Of a stretch of 64,000 nucleotides of DNA, positions 38,342-51,730 are shown piece by piece (positions within the stretch are counted from its first letter, which is position 1; every line of letters begins with the position of its first letter). The stretch is from Datnioides undecimradiatus (Eukaryota > Chordata > Actinopteri > Lobotiformes > Datnioididae): positions 15,221,386-15,285,385 of the forward strand of contig WARS01000016.1 in NCBI GenBank assembly GCA_008933995.1. The letters run 5' to 3'. The notes below the pieces were generated by a model. The model was given only the letters and a program-made list of their open reading frames with translations. It had not been told where the DNA came from and ran no database searches. The position numbers were made by a program, and so were the translations under genes.

Positions 38342-41300
38342 TAATCAACACTTTTGTTTCTTCTGTAACTGATTACAGAGACTTCTATCATTCAATATCT
38401 ATACAGGTAAAATGCAATAATAACTAATGACCTACATTTTTTTCACAGTTATGGGAAAAACAAGAAAATTATTATTTGTATCACAGCGGTTTTAACAAGT
38501 TCAAAAACCTCAAAAGGTAAGAGGTAGGTACAAGGTAAAAGCTAAAATAGGATTGCTGTTACTCTGTTAAGGACACGGGATAGTAAAGAGACCTGAGACA
38601 GCAGTGAAAACATGCTGCAGTATGTGATGTAACACATCTATTATCTTACTCTGAAATAGATTAAGTCACATAAGAAAACTTTCTTTCAGACAGTAAATGG
38701 TTCATGTGAGGCACAATGTCACCCTCTGTTGACATAGAGTGGAAATGCACATCATTGAGAAACTGCAATTGCAATTTGAAATAACAGATCATGAACTTTG
38801 GATCACATTGTTGTTGTTTTAAGACTGAATATTTCAAAATAAGTCTTAAGAATATTATGCATTATCACATTTTTACACACTTGCTTGCACTAATCGTAGG
38901 CTAAGCTTTACATAAGTGAAACAAACTTTGAAAACAGTAAATTCCCTTATGTGTTATCAAACCACATTAACATGGCTCTCCTCCCCAAACAGTGATGAGG
39001 GCTGATCTCTGTCTCAGAGAGTTAGAGTGCCAGTCTGAAGCCAGCACTGCACTGACTGTAAGAGCTGGCACTCATCCATCTGTGTGAATGAGATGCAATG
39101 GGGCTATCAGCAGGATGGAAACAGCTAATCTGCATCATGGGCTCATGTGCTTACAAACCCAATGAGCAGTTTCAACTATTGGCCTGATGAGCTGGCATTC
39201 TCCCAAATTGATTACCCCCAACAATGAAACCATGTGTTCCAAATTTCACTGTAGGTGGTGATTAATAATTTAGCTGTACACCACTGCATTTAAACTCGTA
39301 ACTCTCCCCCTTTAATTAATTCTAAGAAATAAAGTAGTTGATTACTATCATTTTATATGATATAACTATAGTATCATTATTTCTTAATAAAAACCCAAAG
39401 GGAAACATTCACCTCCCCTTCAGAAACTGGCTGTTGCTGATGAGATGTGGCCCGGTACATTTTGACAACAGCTCCATCTCGTGGTAAATCAGTGGAGACA
39501 CACAGCTTCCCATCATTGTTGAACTACATCTGGTAACACACAGAAGAACAAATCTTTCTGCCCTTGGTGCTTAGACACAAAGTATAAGATCCAGAGCCCT
39601 TAATAATTTTCAGAGTGGGAGTGATTTTAGTTTATCTGATACCATGCAGTTTTATTTAGCTGTGTTTATTAATACACCAAGGGAACATCACACCTGCCTT
39701 CACATTGAATTAACTGAAGCAAAGTGCATTTTTTGTAGTTTTTTACTCCCTCCTACATCTTTTCATAATAGACAAATGTTTTGTTTTGTTTGTCTCACTT
39801 AGATTAAAAAGACCTTGTTTCAGTTACCATTTCTTTTCTACTTTTCTACTTATACTTCTCTTTTAAAGTTATTTGCACTGTATTATTTATGGCTGCTGTA
39901 ACACCAGAATTTCCTGAATAATTTCTATTCTGTTCTATTCTATTCTAGATTAAGAGTTTAAAAAAGAAGGATTTAACTTTGCTTCATGCCAAACATGAAA
40001 TATTGTTCACATAGCTTTTAAATTAGCATAGCTTTTAAAATGACTGTGCAACTGGATTGAATTTTTTAAAAGAATGAAAAAACAAGGCGTTGCTGCTTAA
40101 GGTAGAAATGAAAATATATTTTATAACATTTGTATTATGAAATCTAAGTCCTGCATTTCTGTGTTAAAGTCACAATCATCTACAGCAATTGCAGGAAGGA
40201 TGACACTGAGCCTTATCTTATGGATCAATAAATTGAGATGTACGCAGTGTGGATGGAAAAAATAACATACCAAATAACTGCTGACTCAGCTGTTCTCAAT
40301 ATCATGAATCCGAAGAGCTTGTAGTTTATTCTAGGTCACTTACACATTCTCATTGAAATGTTTACATACACTTTTATATTTGAGCCAAACAACATTAGCC
40401 AGGGTTGTAACAAACAGATGCTCTGCTTCAAGACTGAAAATATAATTTTCTCAGTTATGTGAAATGGAAATATGGCATGGGGTCAAAAAGCCTTCAGGGT
40501 ATTCCAACAACAGTTTAGCGAGTCCTGGCTGACTTTGCATTGGAGTAACCCGTCTTAAGTGTTGTTTAGATATTCTTGCTTGTTTCAATAGATTTACCCT
40601 TAATGGTTGAAAGAGTGGATGAACATTTCGTGGCCAGATTTTACCCAGAGGGCATTGCGATGTCTTAAATGTTCCTGCACTTATCACATTGTCTTTCATT
40701 GAACATTGTGCAAACAAACAAAATTTAGATCCCATCTGCAATTCTTTGTGCTCACATCATTATTCATTATGTTCAGTTGGTGAGAGTGCTTCAGGGCACG
40801 ATTGCAACATTTTCAGTCCTGTGCTCTTCTTTGACCCTGCACCCTCGCTTTGCCAGAGGCCACTGGAGGTATGGTGTCTGCATTATCAAGTGATGAGGAC
40901 ACAAAGAAGATCTAGTGGTCGCTGAAACACATTAGAGGTCTGTGTGTCTTCCAAAATTTACAGACCACAAAAAATTGGTTGATTTTTAAAAGCAGTCTGA
41001 TTGGGCAACATCTCTATACAGTGCAGCTATGAAAATGATTTTGATTGCCCTTTCTTTTTACTCTTATTGCGTTTAGATGAAGCAACAGCAAGGTTTGTCT
41101 CTAGTCTCAAGTAACACAGAACAGATTTGGATTCTGTGGTTTTGACCTTAAATCAGCACCATTAGTCAGATCTGTGCCAGCAACAAAGGAAAAGCTATTT
41201 CTGAATATCATTCAGAACTGCAACCCAAATGAAACCTTGATTCAACCATTAATCCATCCTTTTTATGTTTTATTAACCACTTTTAGTTACCAAATGCAAT

Positions 41301-41691
41301 CTTAAAAAAAACTGTCTGACATTCTCCTTAAAAGTTAAAACTTCAAAAACTATAAAGAATCAAGAGTTATTAAGAAGTATGTGTATTATTACTGGAGCTG
41401 TACACAAAAAACTCTATAAAATTCTTTCACATCTATACCAGATGGAAGTTCTGGGTTTTTCAAACATATGCTGCTATTTAGAAAAGTCTGTTGAAAAGTT
41501 GGAAAAGTAATAAAAGTGAGTTATTGAGTTATTGATTTTACTTCTGATACCACTGAAATGAACAGTGCTCAACAAGCTGATAAGTAAAAACTAGGAAAAA
41601 CAGCAAAAACCGCTCCTTAATTTGCTCTGGGCAACACATTTTTGTGGGCAAAGTTTGTGAGAAAAATTTGCTGTGTTCTCCCTTGGAAAAC

Positions 41692-41722
41692 TGAATGAAT
41701 GAATGAATGAATGAATGAATGA
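41692..41722. repeat. (TGAA)n tetranucleotide microsatellite
   Basis: About seven near-perfect TGAA/GAAT units in tandem, ending GAGT. It lies in intergenic DNA between cacng5 and cacng4. Confidence 0.85.
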
Positions 41723-42050
41723 GTAACATTGTACTACTATCAATCTTTTATTCATTATATTCTATCTTAAAAGCTTATTTTTAGCTGAATCTACCAACTC
41801 AAGCGTCAGTGTAGGAACTAATGTTGAATAAATGCTAATTAAACCTCTATTTTACAACTAATGCATCTGCTCTCTAAAAATGAATTAATTCAGTCTGAGG
41901 AAAAAGGCCAAATAATTAATCTTATAGGACCATTATAGTGCCATAATGATCTAACATACAGTAACTCCCATGAGCTCAGTCTTACTGTGCCAAAGAAGGA
42001 AGATCATGAATAATGTATCAATGGTCTATCTCAACCCCCGAACCCCGAAT

Positions 42051-42073
42051 ACACACACGCACACACACACACA
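42051..42073. repeat. (CA)n microsatellite
   Basis: ACACACACGCACACACACACACA, interrupted once by CG. Short and intergenic. Confidence 0.75.
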
Positions 42074-45000
42074 GCTTTTATCGCTCCATCCTGCCTCTTT
42101 CCTCAGTATTTCACTGTCTTTCATCCTCTTTTCTCCTTCTGTCTTTTTCCCCTGCAACTGCTCATGTTGCCTTCTATTAAATAGGTTTTTTGTAAATACA
42201 GCAGGTTCATCTGTGTTCAGCAGGAGGCCTGAAGGACAAGCACTTGGCAGCGCAGAGCCCAAGGCTCTGTGCGTTTGTCAGGTGGTCTCATTAATGGTGA
42301 CAGTTGCAGCTTTTTAATGTTTCCCGCTGGATTTCATCTATATCATGACCTCTTTGCTCTGGCTTGCCTTTATAACAGTGATTAATTAATGAATTTGACT
42401 TAACATGATCTGATGGCATGGCGCGTGTGTGTACATGCATGTGTGTATTTTACACTATTACACACTAATGTGACTGATCAGCTCTTTTTCACTCAGTGAC
42501 TGAACAATTTATTTCACTCACACTGCGAACCCCCTGCTCTTTACATCTGAGGCCAGAACAAACTTGAGACCTTACAAAGAATTGATTGAAAGTGATTGCA
42601 CAAGGGGAAAAAATAAATTTGTCTCTTTATAGAATTGACAGTGGACCAGACGAACTCACCTCACCTGGCACAACACACAGCATGGATAAAATAATTAGTA
42701 TCTCTGTGCAATCTCTGCACGCCTAAACAAGCTAACATTGCATTAATGGAATTAATTTGCATTACAGTAAATAAGGATCTCCAATACAACAAAGTATCAA
42801 AAGTATAAATAGTGATATTAAATATCTAAATCAGTTAAAAAGATTTTAAAAGAACACAACAGGATAAGACCCAGGGGTGACTGACAGAGTGACAGAGCTG
42901 GATTTGCTGCTTTAATTTTGAAGCTGTTACGTCTGCAAAATTAATGACAAACAAGCAGGGAATCAGTTCCACGAGGGTCGTACCGAACGAGTACTAAAAG
43001 TGCACACAACTTGTTTGTGGGCTTGGATCTGTTCTGTGTACAGCCTCTGTGCTTTAACTGAATAGTTGTAAAGCAATGGTCCAGAGAATGGGTCAGTGTG
43101 CTGTACACTATGGAATAAAATCACTCTGGTGGAGACACAGAAAGAATAAAGAGATGCACAGTTTTGCTTCTGCAGCTCTGTCATGCATGACGCCATAGCT
43201 GAGAACACGTTGTTCAAAGTAAGTATATTGTGGCGTGTGTTGGCATGTTTTTATGCTTCTATCAGAGATGACAGGATGAGCATATTTTCATGTATACAAC
43301 GGAAAAAATGTGAATGGTGACAGTGATGACTATTCTGTGTGTGTGTGTGTGTCTTGTTAGTTGTTGTAGCAGTTTCTTATTTTGAGGCAGTGTACTGGAG
43401 AAAAAAGGGATCTTGTAGTCAGAGCCAAAGGCTTTCTTTCTTTTTAATGCATTTTTTGTCCAGTTTTTGCCATTATTTCAGAAAAGCAGAGAAATGTGAA
43501 AAGCAAAATATGGAGAGTGAGAGACAGGAAATTTCATGCAACAAAGTCAGAGTTGAGCTGGGGATGTTGTGGTTTGTGGTCAGGGTCTAATGCCTCTTGG
43601 TAAATGGGCCTTTTCCTACCAAACACATTGTAACAGTTGCAATTACACATATGAGTGAGGGCTAAGATCAATACGTGAATGCATGTGAGCATCCCTGTCA
43701 ATAAGCAATTGCTTTTAAATGAGAACATGGTCATTTATTAAACCCAGACTCACTATTTAGTGCATTTAGTTCATTTGTTTGCTTTATTTTTTTTCATTTT
43801 TAAACTATAATTACAACAAAATGATTGCCAAATCATTTGAAAACAAAGCAACTTTATTTGAAGATATAACAGCTTGGCTCCCTGAAATATTCACAGTGAA
43901 CTCCCTGTTTTTAATCACTGATGTGGTGCAGCCTGATTCAAAACCTGATTGGACTCAAGGGGCTTGAAAATGAGCCTTTGATGATCAGCCCTCCAATATG
44001 CACCCCCTTTTCAAAATCTCAAAAACCACCCATCATAGTGACAGCTTGCTGCCACTGACCTGCTCGTACATGTGCAGGATTTGGAAAAATCAGTGGACAC
44101 AGGGGACAGATGGTCCACGCTGAGGTTCTGTGATACCACCAATGGGCTGAATGTCTTGGTGCTAATACCACTCTGTGCTAAATGGGTAGGAAAATTAGAA
44201 AACTGAAAAGTCTGGTTCTGACTGTCTCCCTGCTCATTCCATGCCAACTTGTTTCATTTGGTGTGACAGTGAACTCACATGCAGGATATGAAAAGCCCCC
44301 CCCACAGGTATGATTTTCATAGTTGTGACCATTGTTCCTCTGATTGATAATGATATTCTGATAATATTCTTACCAAGTCAATAACTGAGATCACAGTGCA
44401 TCAGACAATCATGCAGGTTTTAAACAAACCCCAAAGAAAGTCAAGCTGTGCATGCACACATTTGTTTAAACGTTGGTTTATAATTTACTTTTGGAGCACA
44501 CTATTCATTCATCACAACTGTGAGAAATGGCCAAAGTCATAAGGATGAGATGCAAATTGCAGTAAAATGTAACTTCTTTTAAAGCTTTAGGTGTTTGTGT
44601 ATTCTTAATATTACAGAGAGAAATAAGAAAAACTGAAAAATTTGCTGGTGTGAACTACAGCTTGTCATTGCACAGCAAGCCTCTGGCTGCCTCAGGGCTC
44701 AGTCTGTTAGCTTTCTTTTAGCCCAATCTCATATGCTCTTTAACGCTCTCTTCTGCTCCAGGCGCCGTCTGCACACACAACATCTCGCTAGTAAGTGCAG
44801 CAGGCAGCATCCATGTGTCTTTGCTTCATTTTGACTGTGAAGAGCATGAAAAGACAAGCAAGAGAACAGGGATATAACTGCTCATTATTTTGAACCCTCA
44901 ACCGTCAAACAAAGAGTAAAAATGAGCATGAATGATTCCCGTTGAGTACTCTTATTCACATTCATGTAGTTAAATACATTCCTAAATGGAAGCTGCACCT

Positions 45001-47561
45001 CAGTCTTCTATTAATAATTACTGTCCTCCTCATACAAACTAACTATAAACTAAGCGATCTGGGGCCTCCGTGTTGCCAAAAACGGTCATCATGAGCACTG
45101 AGCAGTCGTGTCACTCTGCACATTACAGTTCATTAAAATCTGAATCAGGTTTTATTTTTTTATTTTTATTTTATTTGTAACTTTAGTAAACAGCAAACTG
45201 GCAAAAAGTTTACATAATTTTGATGACAAATTTCTAAGTAGTTGTCTTACAACCTAGAACATGTATGAAAAGCCATCAAAGTTGCTGTATTGATTCCTTC
45301 AGTCTTCACCCTCTCACTATTGCTCTCTATTTTGTCCAGGAAGTCTAAAATAATTTTTGTCTGAATTAGAGCTGAAATTTTGGTGCCATATTTCAGCTGG
45401 TTTATCTCCTTTGCATATCCAAAGTTTTAATATTTCCTATCATCTTGGCTCTGTTGATTTTTCATCCTTATTTTTGCTCATTTGCTTTTCAAAAGAAACA
45501 AGATCCTAAGACTTCCTTGTTCACCCTACAATTTTGCCAAAATCAGCCAGAATGTTGTCAAAATCATTTCAAAAGAAAATGGCCAATTACTTCCTCGATA
45601 GGGCCTCCAATTTCCTATCTAAATAGCCCTGGCACACTGGCACATTCAATAATTCTGTATTCCAGGCAGCCATGCAGCATTAATTTCATTCACCGGATGG
45701 GCTAGACTGTGGCAGCTTCTCAAACTGGGTGAAAAACAAAAAAAGGAGTCAAGACTTAAACTACTATATTTGTCAGGCAAGGTCATCGAGGAGTCACACT
45801 TCACTCAGGCCAAAACCTGCATGGAAGAAGAAAAAGAAGGAAGCTGGCAGAGGAGTCATCAATTACCAGAGTGAAATGGCAAGCTGCGCTAAAGCACTCT
45901 CTCAAGTTAAGCAGGGACAATGGAGAAGCAGGAAAGTGGAGAGAGGGGAAGAAGTGAAGTTGAAAGGAACTTGGGAACATAGTGATGATGAGAATTAAAC
46001 TCATTATTGGTGGCCTCTGCATACTCCCATTTACCACAGCCACTTTACACAGGGTAGCTGAAGAGCCAGGACGCCATCTTTTACTAAGAAATAGCAGCAC
46101 TCAGACACAATTTGTCAGGATGCAAAAATAACCCAAGCGCAGCGAAAGTTCATGAGCTACATGAAGGAAAGAATCACAGAGCACTGGTTGAGATGAAGTG
46201 GGACACTGGGGCTGGAAAACTAGTGTACTGCAAGTCGCTTCACAAGGATTTGAAGTTCTTGGGGTTGGAATACCACGAGGGCGAGGGATCTTTTATACAG
46301 AGTCCTACAACTGGGTGAAGTAGACTTTTAGCAATGTGAAGGAAGTGCCTAGACCCATTGCTGTGAAATGTTCACAAGAATTCCTTGTGAGTTTGACAGA
46401 AGGTGAAGAGACATCATTCTGCAATGGGTTGCAAACTGCCGTGTCACTGGAAAGAGAGGGCGTAACACTACATCATCCCATAGCTATAACATGCCCTCGA
46501 CTCACTTGCCTCCTTTTCTCACCTGGCACTTCTTTCATAGAGGTCATCAAGGATTAAAATTAGCATAATATTTGTTATGTATTTTTTAATTTTTTGAATA
46601 ATACATAATCAAGTGTATTTTGTGTAAAAAGAATGACAGGTGACTCACAGTTTAGTCCACATTTACTTGTCTGTTATGCTGACTGTGTGGTGAGTTTTAA
46701 AAGAAATTTCATGTTTGATGAACTGTGTTAACATCCTTTTCTACAGATTACAGAAGTTGAACTTGATAGAAACTCTGTAGTGGTCAATACAAATGATCCA
46801 GCTCTTCTCGTAAAGTTAAAAAATCAGACCCAACCGTTAGTTACATCCCTATTTTTAATTACATGTGTCATTGTCCATATGGGGCTGCCTCTGTGGGCTT
46901 GAAAAGAGGAATCTAATTAATACTCTACTAAAATTCACATGACTTAAGCATTACAGGACCTAAAAATACAGCAGAGTCATGAAACAAAATAGGCTGAAAA
47001 GCTCTTCACAAGCTATAAAGGCAAGGCAGCATTTGAAACTTTAAAGAAACCGAGCCTCGAATTTAGCAGAAGACAAACAACAACAGATTCAAACCATATA
47101 TGGCATGGTGACAGAAAAGCTTTCTGAGCAGGAGGGTAAAATACTCTACAAAATTAAATTTTATATATTTTCTGATGCGGACTAAACCATCACATTTCTC
47201 AGCCTCTGTCTGCTCACCTGCTGTGACTCAACCACTCTCACCCCTTTTGTTAAGATGATTGAAGTCCAGTTTCCAGTTCCATCCATAAACTGAGGGCTGA
47301 GCCCAAGTTGCTGCATCACAGCCAAAAATGTGGCACACAATACATTCTTGTCACTTGCTTGCCAGACTTCATATGCAAAATGTGAAACAAGTGAGCTCTT
47401 TTCCTCCTCTCTGTGCTCCTCCTGTCTGCTGCCTGTTTGTCCTACTTCTTCATCATATTCTCATTTTAACCATTGCTCCCATCTTTTCCTCCACTTCTCT
47501 CTCTCCTTTCCTCCCCACTTTATCTCCTAATACTGACTATCCTATTTACAGCCTATCCCTC

Positions 47562-47628
<67 letters not shown>
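47562..47628. repeat. Compound (AC)n(AG)n microsatellite
   Basis: About seven AC units pass directly into about 27 uninterrupted AG units. It is preceded by a CT-rich stretch, so the region is strongly strand-asymmetric (polypurine on +). It lies about 1.3 kb upstream of the cacng4 start and is likely to be length-polymorphic. Confidence 0.9.
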
Positions 47629-47630
<2 letters not shown>

Positions 47631-48419
47631 TTTGCACTTATTCTGCTCTAATCACAGGCACCAGGAAGTGACTCAGACCCTGGGATCTTAGGATGAGGCT
47701 TCCGGTCCAAGAGCCGGGACAGTGCACAGCACAAACTGTGGCAGCCCAGGCCAGACCCCAAAAGCCCTCTCTAGTTGCCCCCTACCCCTCTCCATGTGTG
47801 TGTCTGTCAGTGTGAAAAAGAAGATCGCTCCACAGCAAAAGAGAAAAGGATCCCCAACTGCAAACAGCCCAGGACTTAAAGTGACAGGCCCCCGACACAA
47901 ACTATATGTGACTGCATTCATTTAGAAACATGAAATCTGAGTTTCTGATTGTGGTGAACATTTATGTTTTAATTTTCTGCTCCTGTGAACTGGGTGATCT
48001 TGCAAGCAGACTGCTCCAACTTCAAAGTGGTTTTGATGGATGTATAAACAAAAATGTCATCAGTGGTGATACTTCCAGCTTCTTAAAAATTGCTGCTACA
48101 GTAGTTCAGCCACAAATCAAATCTCTCTCATCTCCACAGTGCTGTCAGTGGTGGTGTTTATATCCATAGCTTGATTTCTGGACGTTTTGGAAAACAACTT
48201 TCTGAACAGCAGGCAGGTTTGTGCTCATGTCTTGTCTTGTATGTATTGTACTTGTATGTGTTGCAGTGTTTTGCTGTGAGACCTGCCTGGTTGTTTTTTG
48301 TATGTAAGAGACAAACTGTCCTGACCCTGAACGTTTATTTTTCCTTAAAGAAAGTCTTTTAATTCTCCTGATGTCTGACATCACTGTACACATTAAGGCA
48401 GGTCTGATCTTTTCTTCCT

Positions 48420-48911
48420 CCAGCAGTTGCTCACACCGCCGTTTCTCATTGGCTTGTTTACAGCCGTGGAAGGTGTGGTCGGGATGAACGATGTTGCATC
48501 CTTTGTTAAACCCTGCAGTTTAATATAGAACTGTAAAGAGTAAAGAAGCTGTAGCCGTGTGGTTTCGAAAAATATGTCATGAACTTTCTTTCACTTTATC
48601 GCAAAAGTGTTGTTTCAAGGGATTTCTATGATTTTTTATAATTCCACCTGTAGCAGGCTTGAAGATATGCCCGGTCAACTCGAAGGGAATTAAATGAAAG
48701 CGACGATCATGTGAAAATCGGACTCAAATTTGGATTGAACTCCGAATGAAGTGAAGGAAAGGACGATTAATCTCTTGGGGATCGAGAGTTGGCTTGAAAA
48801 GGGGAAAAAACGCGAGACGCGAGCGCTTTCTTCTAACCACAATCATGGGCACCATGCGCTCCACGCCGTGTGCGTAAGCTGCTGTGGAGGATCCACACAT
48901 TATGAGACGCC
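48420..48911 (+). promoter_or_regulatory. cacng4: cacng4 promoter and 5' UTR region
   Basis: CpG content rises here and stays high through the first coding exon, as at a promoter. An inverted CCAAT box (ATTGG, 48448-48452) is present, and no good TATA box. CpG-containing sequence such as AAACGCGAGACGCGAGCGC (about 48807-48826) lies just upstream of the ATG. The transcription start cannot be fixed. Two ATGs precede the main start: 48845 opens an 11-codon uORF closed at 48877, and 48902 opens an 8-codon frame that overlaps the start. Confidence 0.5.
48845..48877 (+). promoter_or_regulatory. cacng4: Upstream ORF in cacng4 leader
   Basis: ATG with A at -3 and G at +4 (a good Kozak context) opens MGTMRSTPCA then TAA, closing 34 nt before the main ATG. 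If it is within the transcript, it could reduce translation of the main frame. Inclusion depends on the unmapped start site. Confidence 0.4.
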
Positions 48912-49134
48912 ATGGCATGGTGTGACCGAGGGGTTCAGACTTTGCTGGCCATCGTGGGGGCCTTTGCCGCCTTCAGTCTCATGACCATCGCCATCGGCAC
49001 CGACTACTGGCTCTATTCGCGGGCGTACATCTGCAACACCACTAATACAACCACCGACGAGACCCAGATGCAAACCAAGAAAGTCAGAGGCGACCTGACG
49101 CACTCCGGGCTGTGGAGGATCTGCTGTATCGAAG
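48912..49134 (+). CDS. cacng4: cacng4 coding exon 1
   Basis: A 223-nt exon ending in phase 1 (GAA G|GTAAAG). It encodes TM1 and loop 1 up to GLWRICCIE. The hypervariable loop segment [16 protein letters not shown] differs from mammals but keeps glycosylation sites. Confidence 0.96.
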
Positions 49135-50983
49135 GTAAAGTCTTATAAGTTATTAATCGGGACTCCATGAACTTTGCAGTTGCACACGAAGTGCTTTTTG
49201 GCAAGAGTGAGAAGTGATAAACCATCTAATTTCCCTCTGATCAATCACTCGGCGCGCATTGTCACCTCCCCACCCCAAACAAACAAATAGTCATATACGT
49301 GTTCCGTCAGAGAGGCGAAACTGGATTCAAACGAAGGCATCTACTGGGAGCTGTTAGTTATTTAAACTGCTAAATGTGAAAAAGAGATAAAATGTGATAA
49401 AAGAGTGACATTGTATGAAAAGTGTTTGGAGGGAAACAGTTGCTTGTTGCGCGCAAAGGCGGCGGTGTACGTGCGTAATGCTATGTCGGCGTCAGTTTTT
49501 CTTTGCAAATGATTGAGTTTATTCACTGAAAAAGAGGACTCAATGGAGAAATCATGACATGGAGCCAGAGCTTATTTTTTTAAATTTTTTTCCTTGAATC
49601 ATGAGCAAGAAGTATCTCTTGCCCAGCACTAATTTAAGAATTCGCCTTAATTTCCCCATTAATCCGTAGCTTTCCATTAGTATTGTCTAATGACATCTAC
49701 AAATTAGAGGGAATAAGCTTCAGCTGCAGAGGTAACGCTTTAACAAAAAACTGACCTTCGTCATGAAATCTTTTGCTTTTGTGCTGAGTATCCACGAAGC
49801 CCAACACACGCCCGAGGAGTTTAGGGCTGGGCTTCATGTGCTGCTTATTATTTGGACACGTTTGCACGTGATTGTGCACTACAGCTTCATTGGAGAAAAG
49901 CTGAATCAATGAAATCAATCAGGGTGTTTTTCGATGCATTATCGATAAACAATGATGGGCATAACAGTACACAACACACAAAACTGAAATCAATAAGTTA
50001 GTCTGTGGAAGGAGTCACCGGTGACGTCTTCCATCAGCCCTGCCCGTTGTGGCGCTGTCCTGGGCTGTTGGTGCTGAATTCTCCACAATTCTCTTTTACC
50101 CAACAAACTAACTCAGTAATCCTGACATCTTCAGATGCATTTGGCCAGTCGTAACTCGGTATAAGCTAGAAATAGTCAGTTGCTGACCTCTAAAATATTC
50201 TCTTTGTAAACACCATGACTGAAGGTTCTGCAGAATTTAGTTGTTCAGCTTTTCCACACTGGCCTACAGGTGGTTCTTTGACATGTTAATGTGTGGTCGT
50301 TCATGTTTTTCAGCCAAAGACATGGCACAGTTGCAACCACATAGGGAAAAAAAGCATAGTCAAGTCACATTATAACATTAATCACAACCAAATCACATCA
50401 TAAAGCATAGCATAAGGACATTAAATATGATATTTCTTTAAAAAAGACATACTTTTACTTTTTTGTTGATCACAAAAATATTAATTGTGCATTGAAGTTA
50501 GTAAATCAAAGGAAAACTGTCTAAAATCCCCAAACCGTGTAGCATTTGTAGCATATATAGTTTATGACATGGGTGCTTTTTGGAGATGCTTTAACTCCTA
50601 TGTTTCTGTGTGACGTGAAGGCAGCATCTCTGAGACATGTAGAGAGATCTGACACTGCTGTGGGTGGGGGGGTCCTAGAGAAGAGGCAGCACTTGCCCAG
50701 AGGTCTGTCACATATGCAGATGATGCTGCCATTACAGAAGTCACACTCTGTGCAGTTTTGCTCTGCACTGTTACTACTCTTACTGGATTTTTATATATCA
50801 AAACTGCATGACTATTTATGGATGTTCTCGCTTCAAACCCTCAAGAGTATCATCAGCAAAAGTGAGATGGAGCTTTTGTCGAACATCTGTCATCCTCTCC
50901 ACCATCATGCTTTCCCTGCTTGTGTTGTTGGATATGTGTTAGAGAGCTGGAGCTAAAAGTACCACACCTTCTCATGCTCTCTC

Positions 50984-51016
<33 letters not shown>

Positions 51017-51688
51017 CACACACACACACCATATCACATCACATTGGCACTATTGCTACACTATTGTGAGATTTGACTGAGCTGGATTCATCTGGCACAC
51101 CTGCATCAAATTTTAGTGAAGGCAAAATGTTAATGACATCAATCAATGGGTTATATTTCAAAAAATCATTGTGATTTCTACTCATTTTACTTTACAATTG
51201 ACTGATAATTTGTTCCAGGAACAAAGAACAAGATGGCATCCAACCAGTCATATTAGATTAAATGAGCAGCATAAATAATGGGTAAACCCTGGGGACACAA
51301 TGGCTAACATTGTAGAAGACATTATGCCTGTTTCTAAGTGCCAAACAGACGTCTGCATGAGTGTTGTGCCTTGTAAAACAAGGAGGAGGTTCACTGAAGG
51401 TAAGCAATGATGGCAAATGAGTTTTAAAAGGAGACAAAGTGAGGTCTTGTTCTGCAGCCAGTGAGGCTGAAATACAACAAGAACTCTCACTTAAGCAAGT
51501 CACCCCTGATTGCTGAACCTGCTAGAGTGGCACTAAAAGGCATGACGTGTTTCAACCAGACATTTGGTCTGTCTTCAAATGGACAAATCCTGCTGATTGG
51601 CTGTGATCCACCAGCTCAGCAAGTTTTTTTCTTAATGTGATTGTTTAAGCTGTGACATAAAGGCTGCTTTCTGTTTTTGTGGCTTTGT

Positions 51689-51730
<42 letters not shown>

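Larger units (their letters stand above)
38342..48419. other. Intergenic, cacng5 to cacng4 (10 kb)
   Basis: No coding exon or RNA gene could be supported. Contents: TTCTA-type pentamers near 39922-39948, a TGAA tetramer array at 41692-41722, a CA tract at 42051-42073, GT tracts near 43337-43352, and the compound AC/AG repeat at 47562-47628. Three stretches with dense homeodomain/POU-like words (about 38995-39320, 42740-42800 and 46850-46980) resemble conserved non-coding DNA in composition, but this is only a guess. Reading frames at 45729-45998 and 46112-46557 look purine-rich and random. Confidence 0.6.

Noticed and set aside
45729-46557. Three adjacent + frames between cacng5 and cacng4
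   Set aside because: They are Lys/Glu-rich from purine-rich DNA, in different frames, with no splice sites or recognised motifs.
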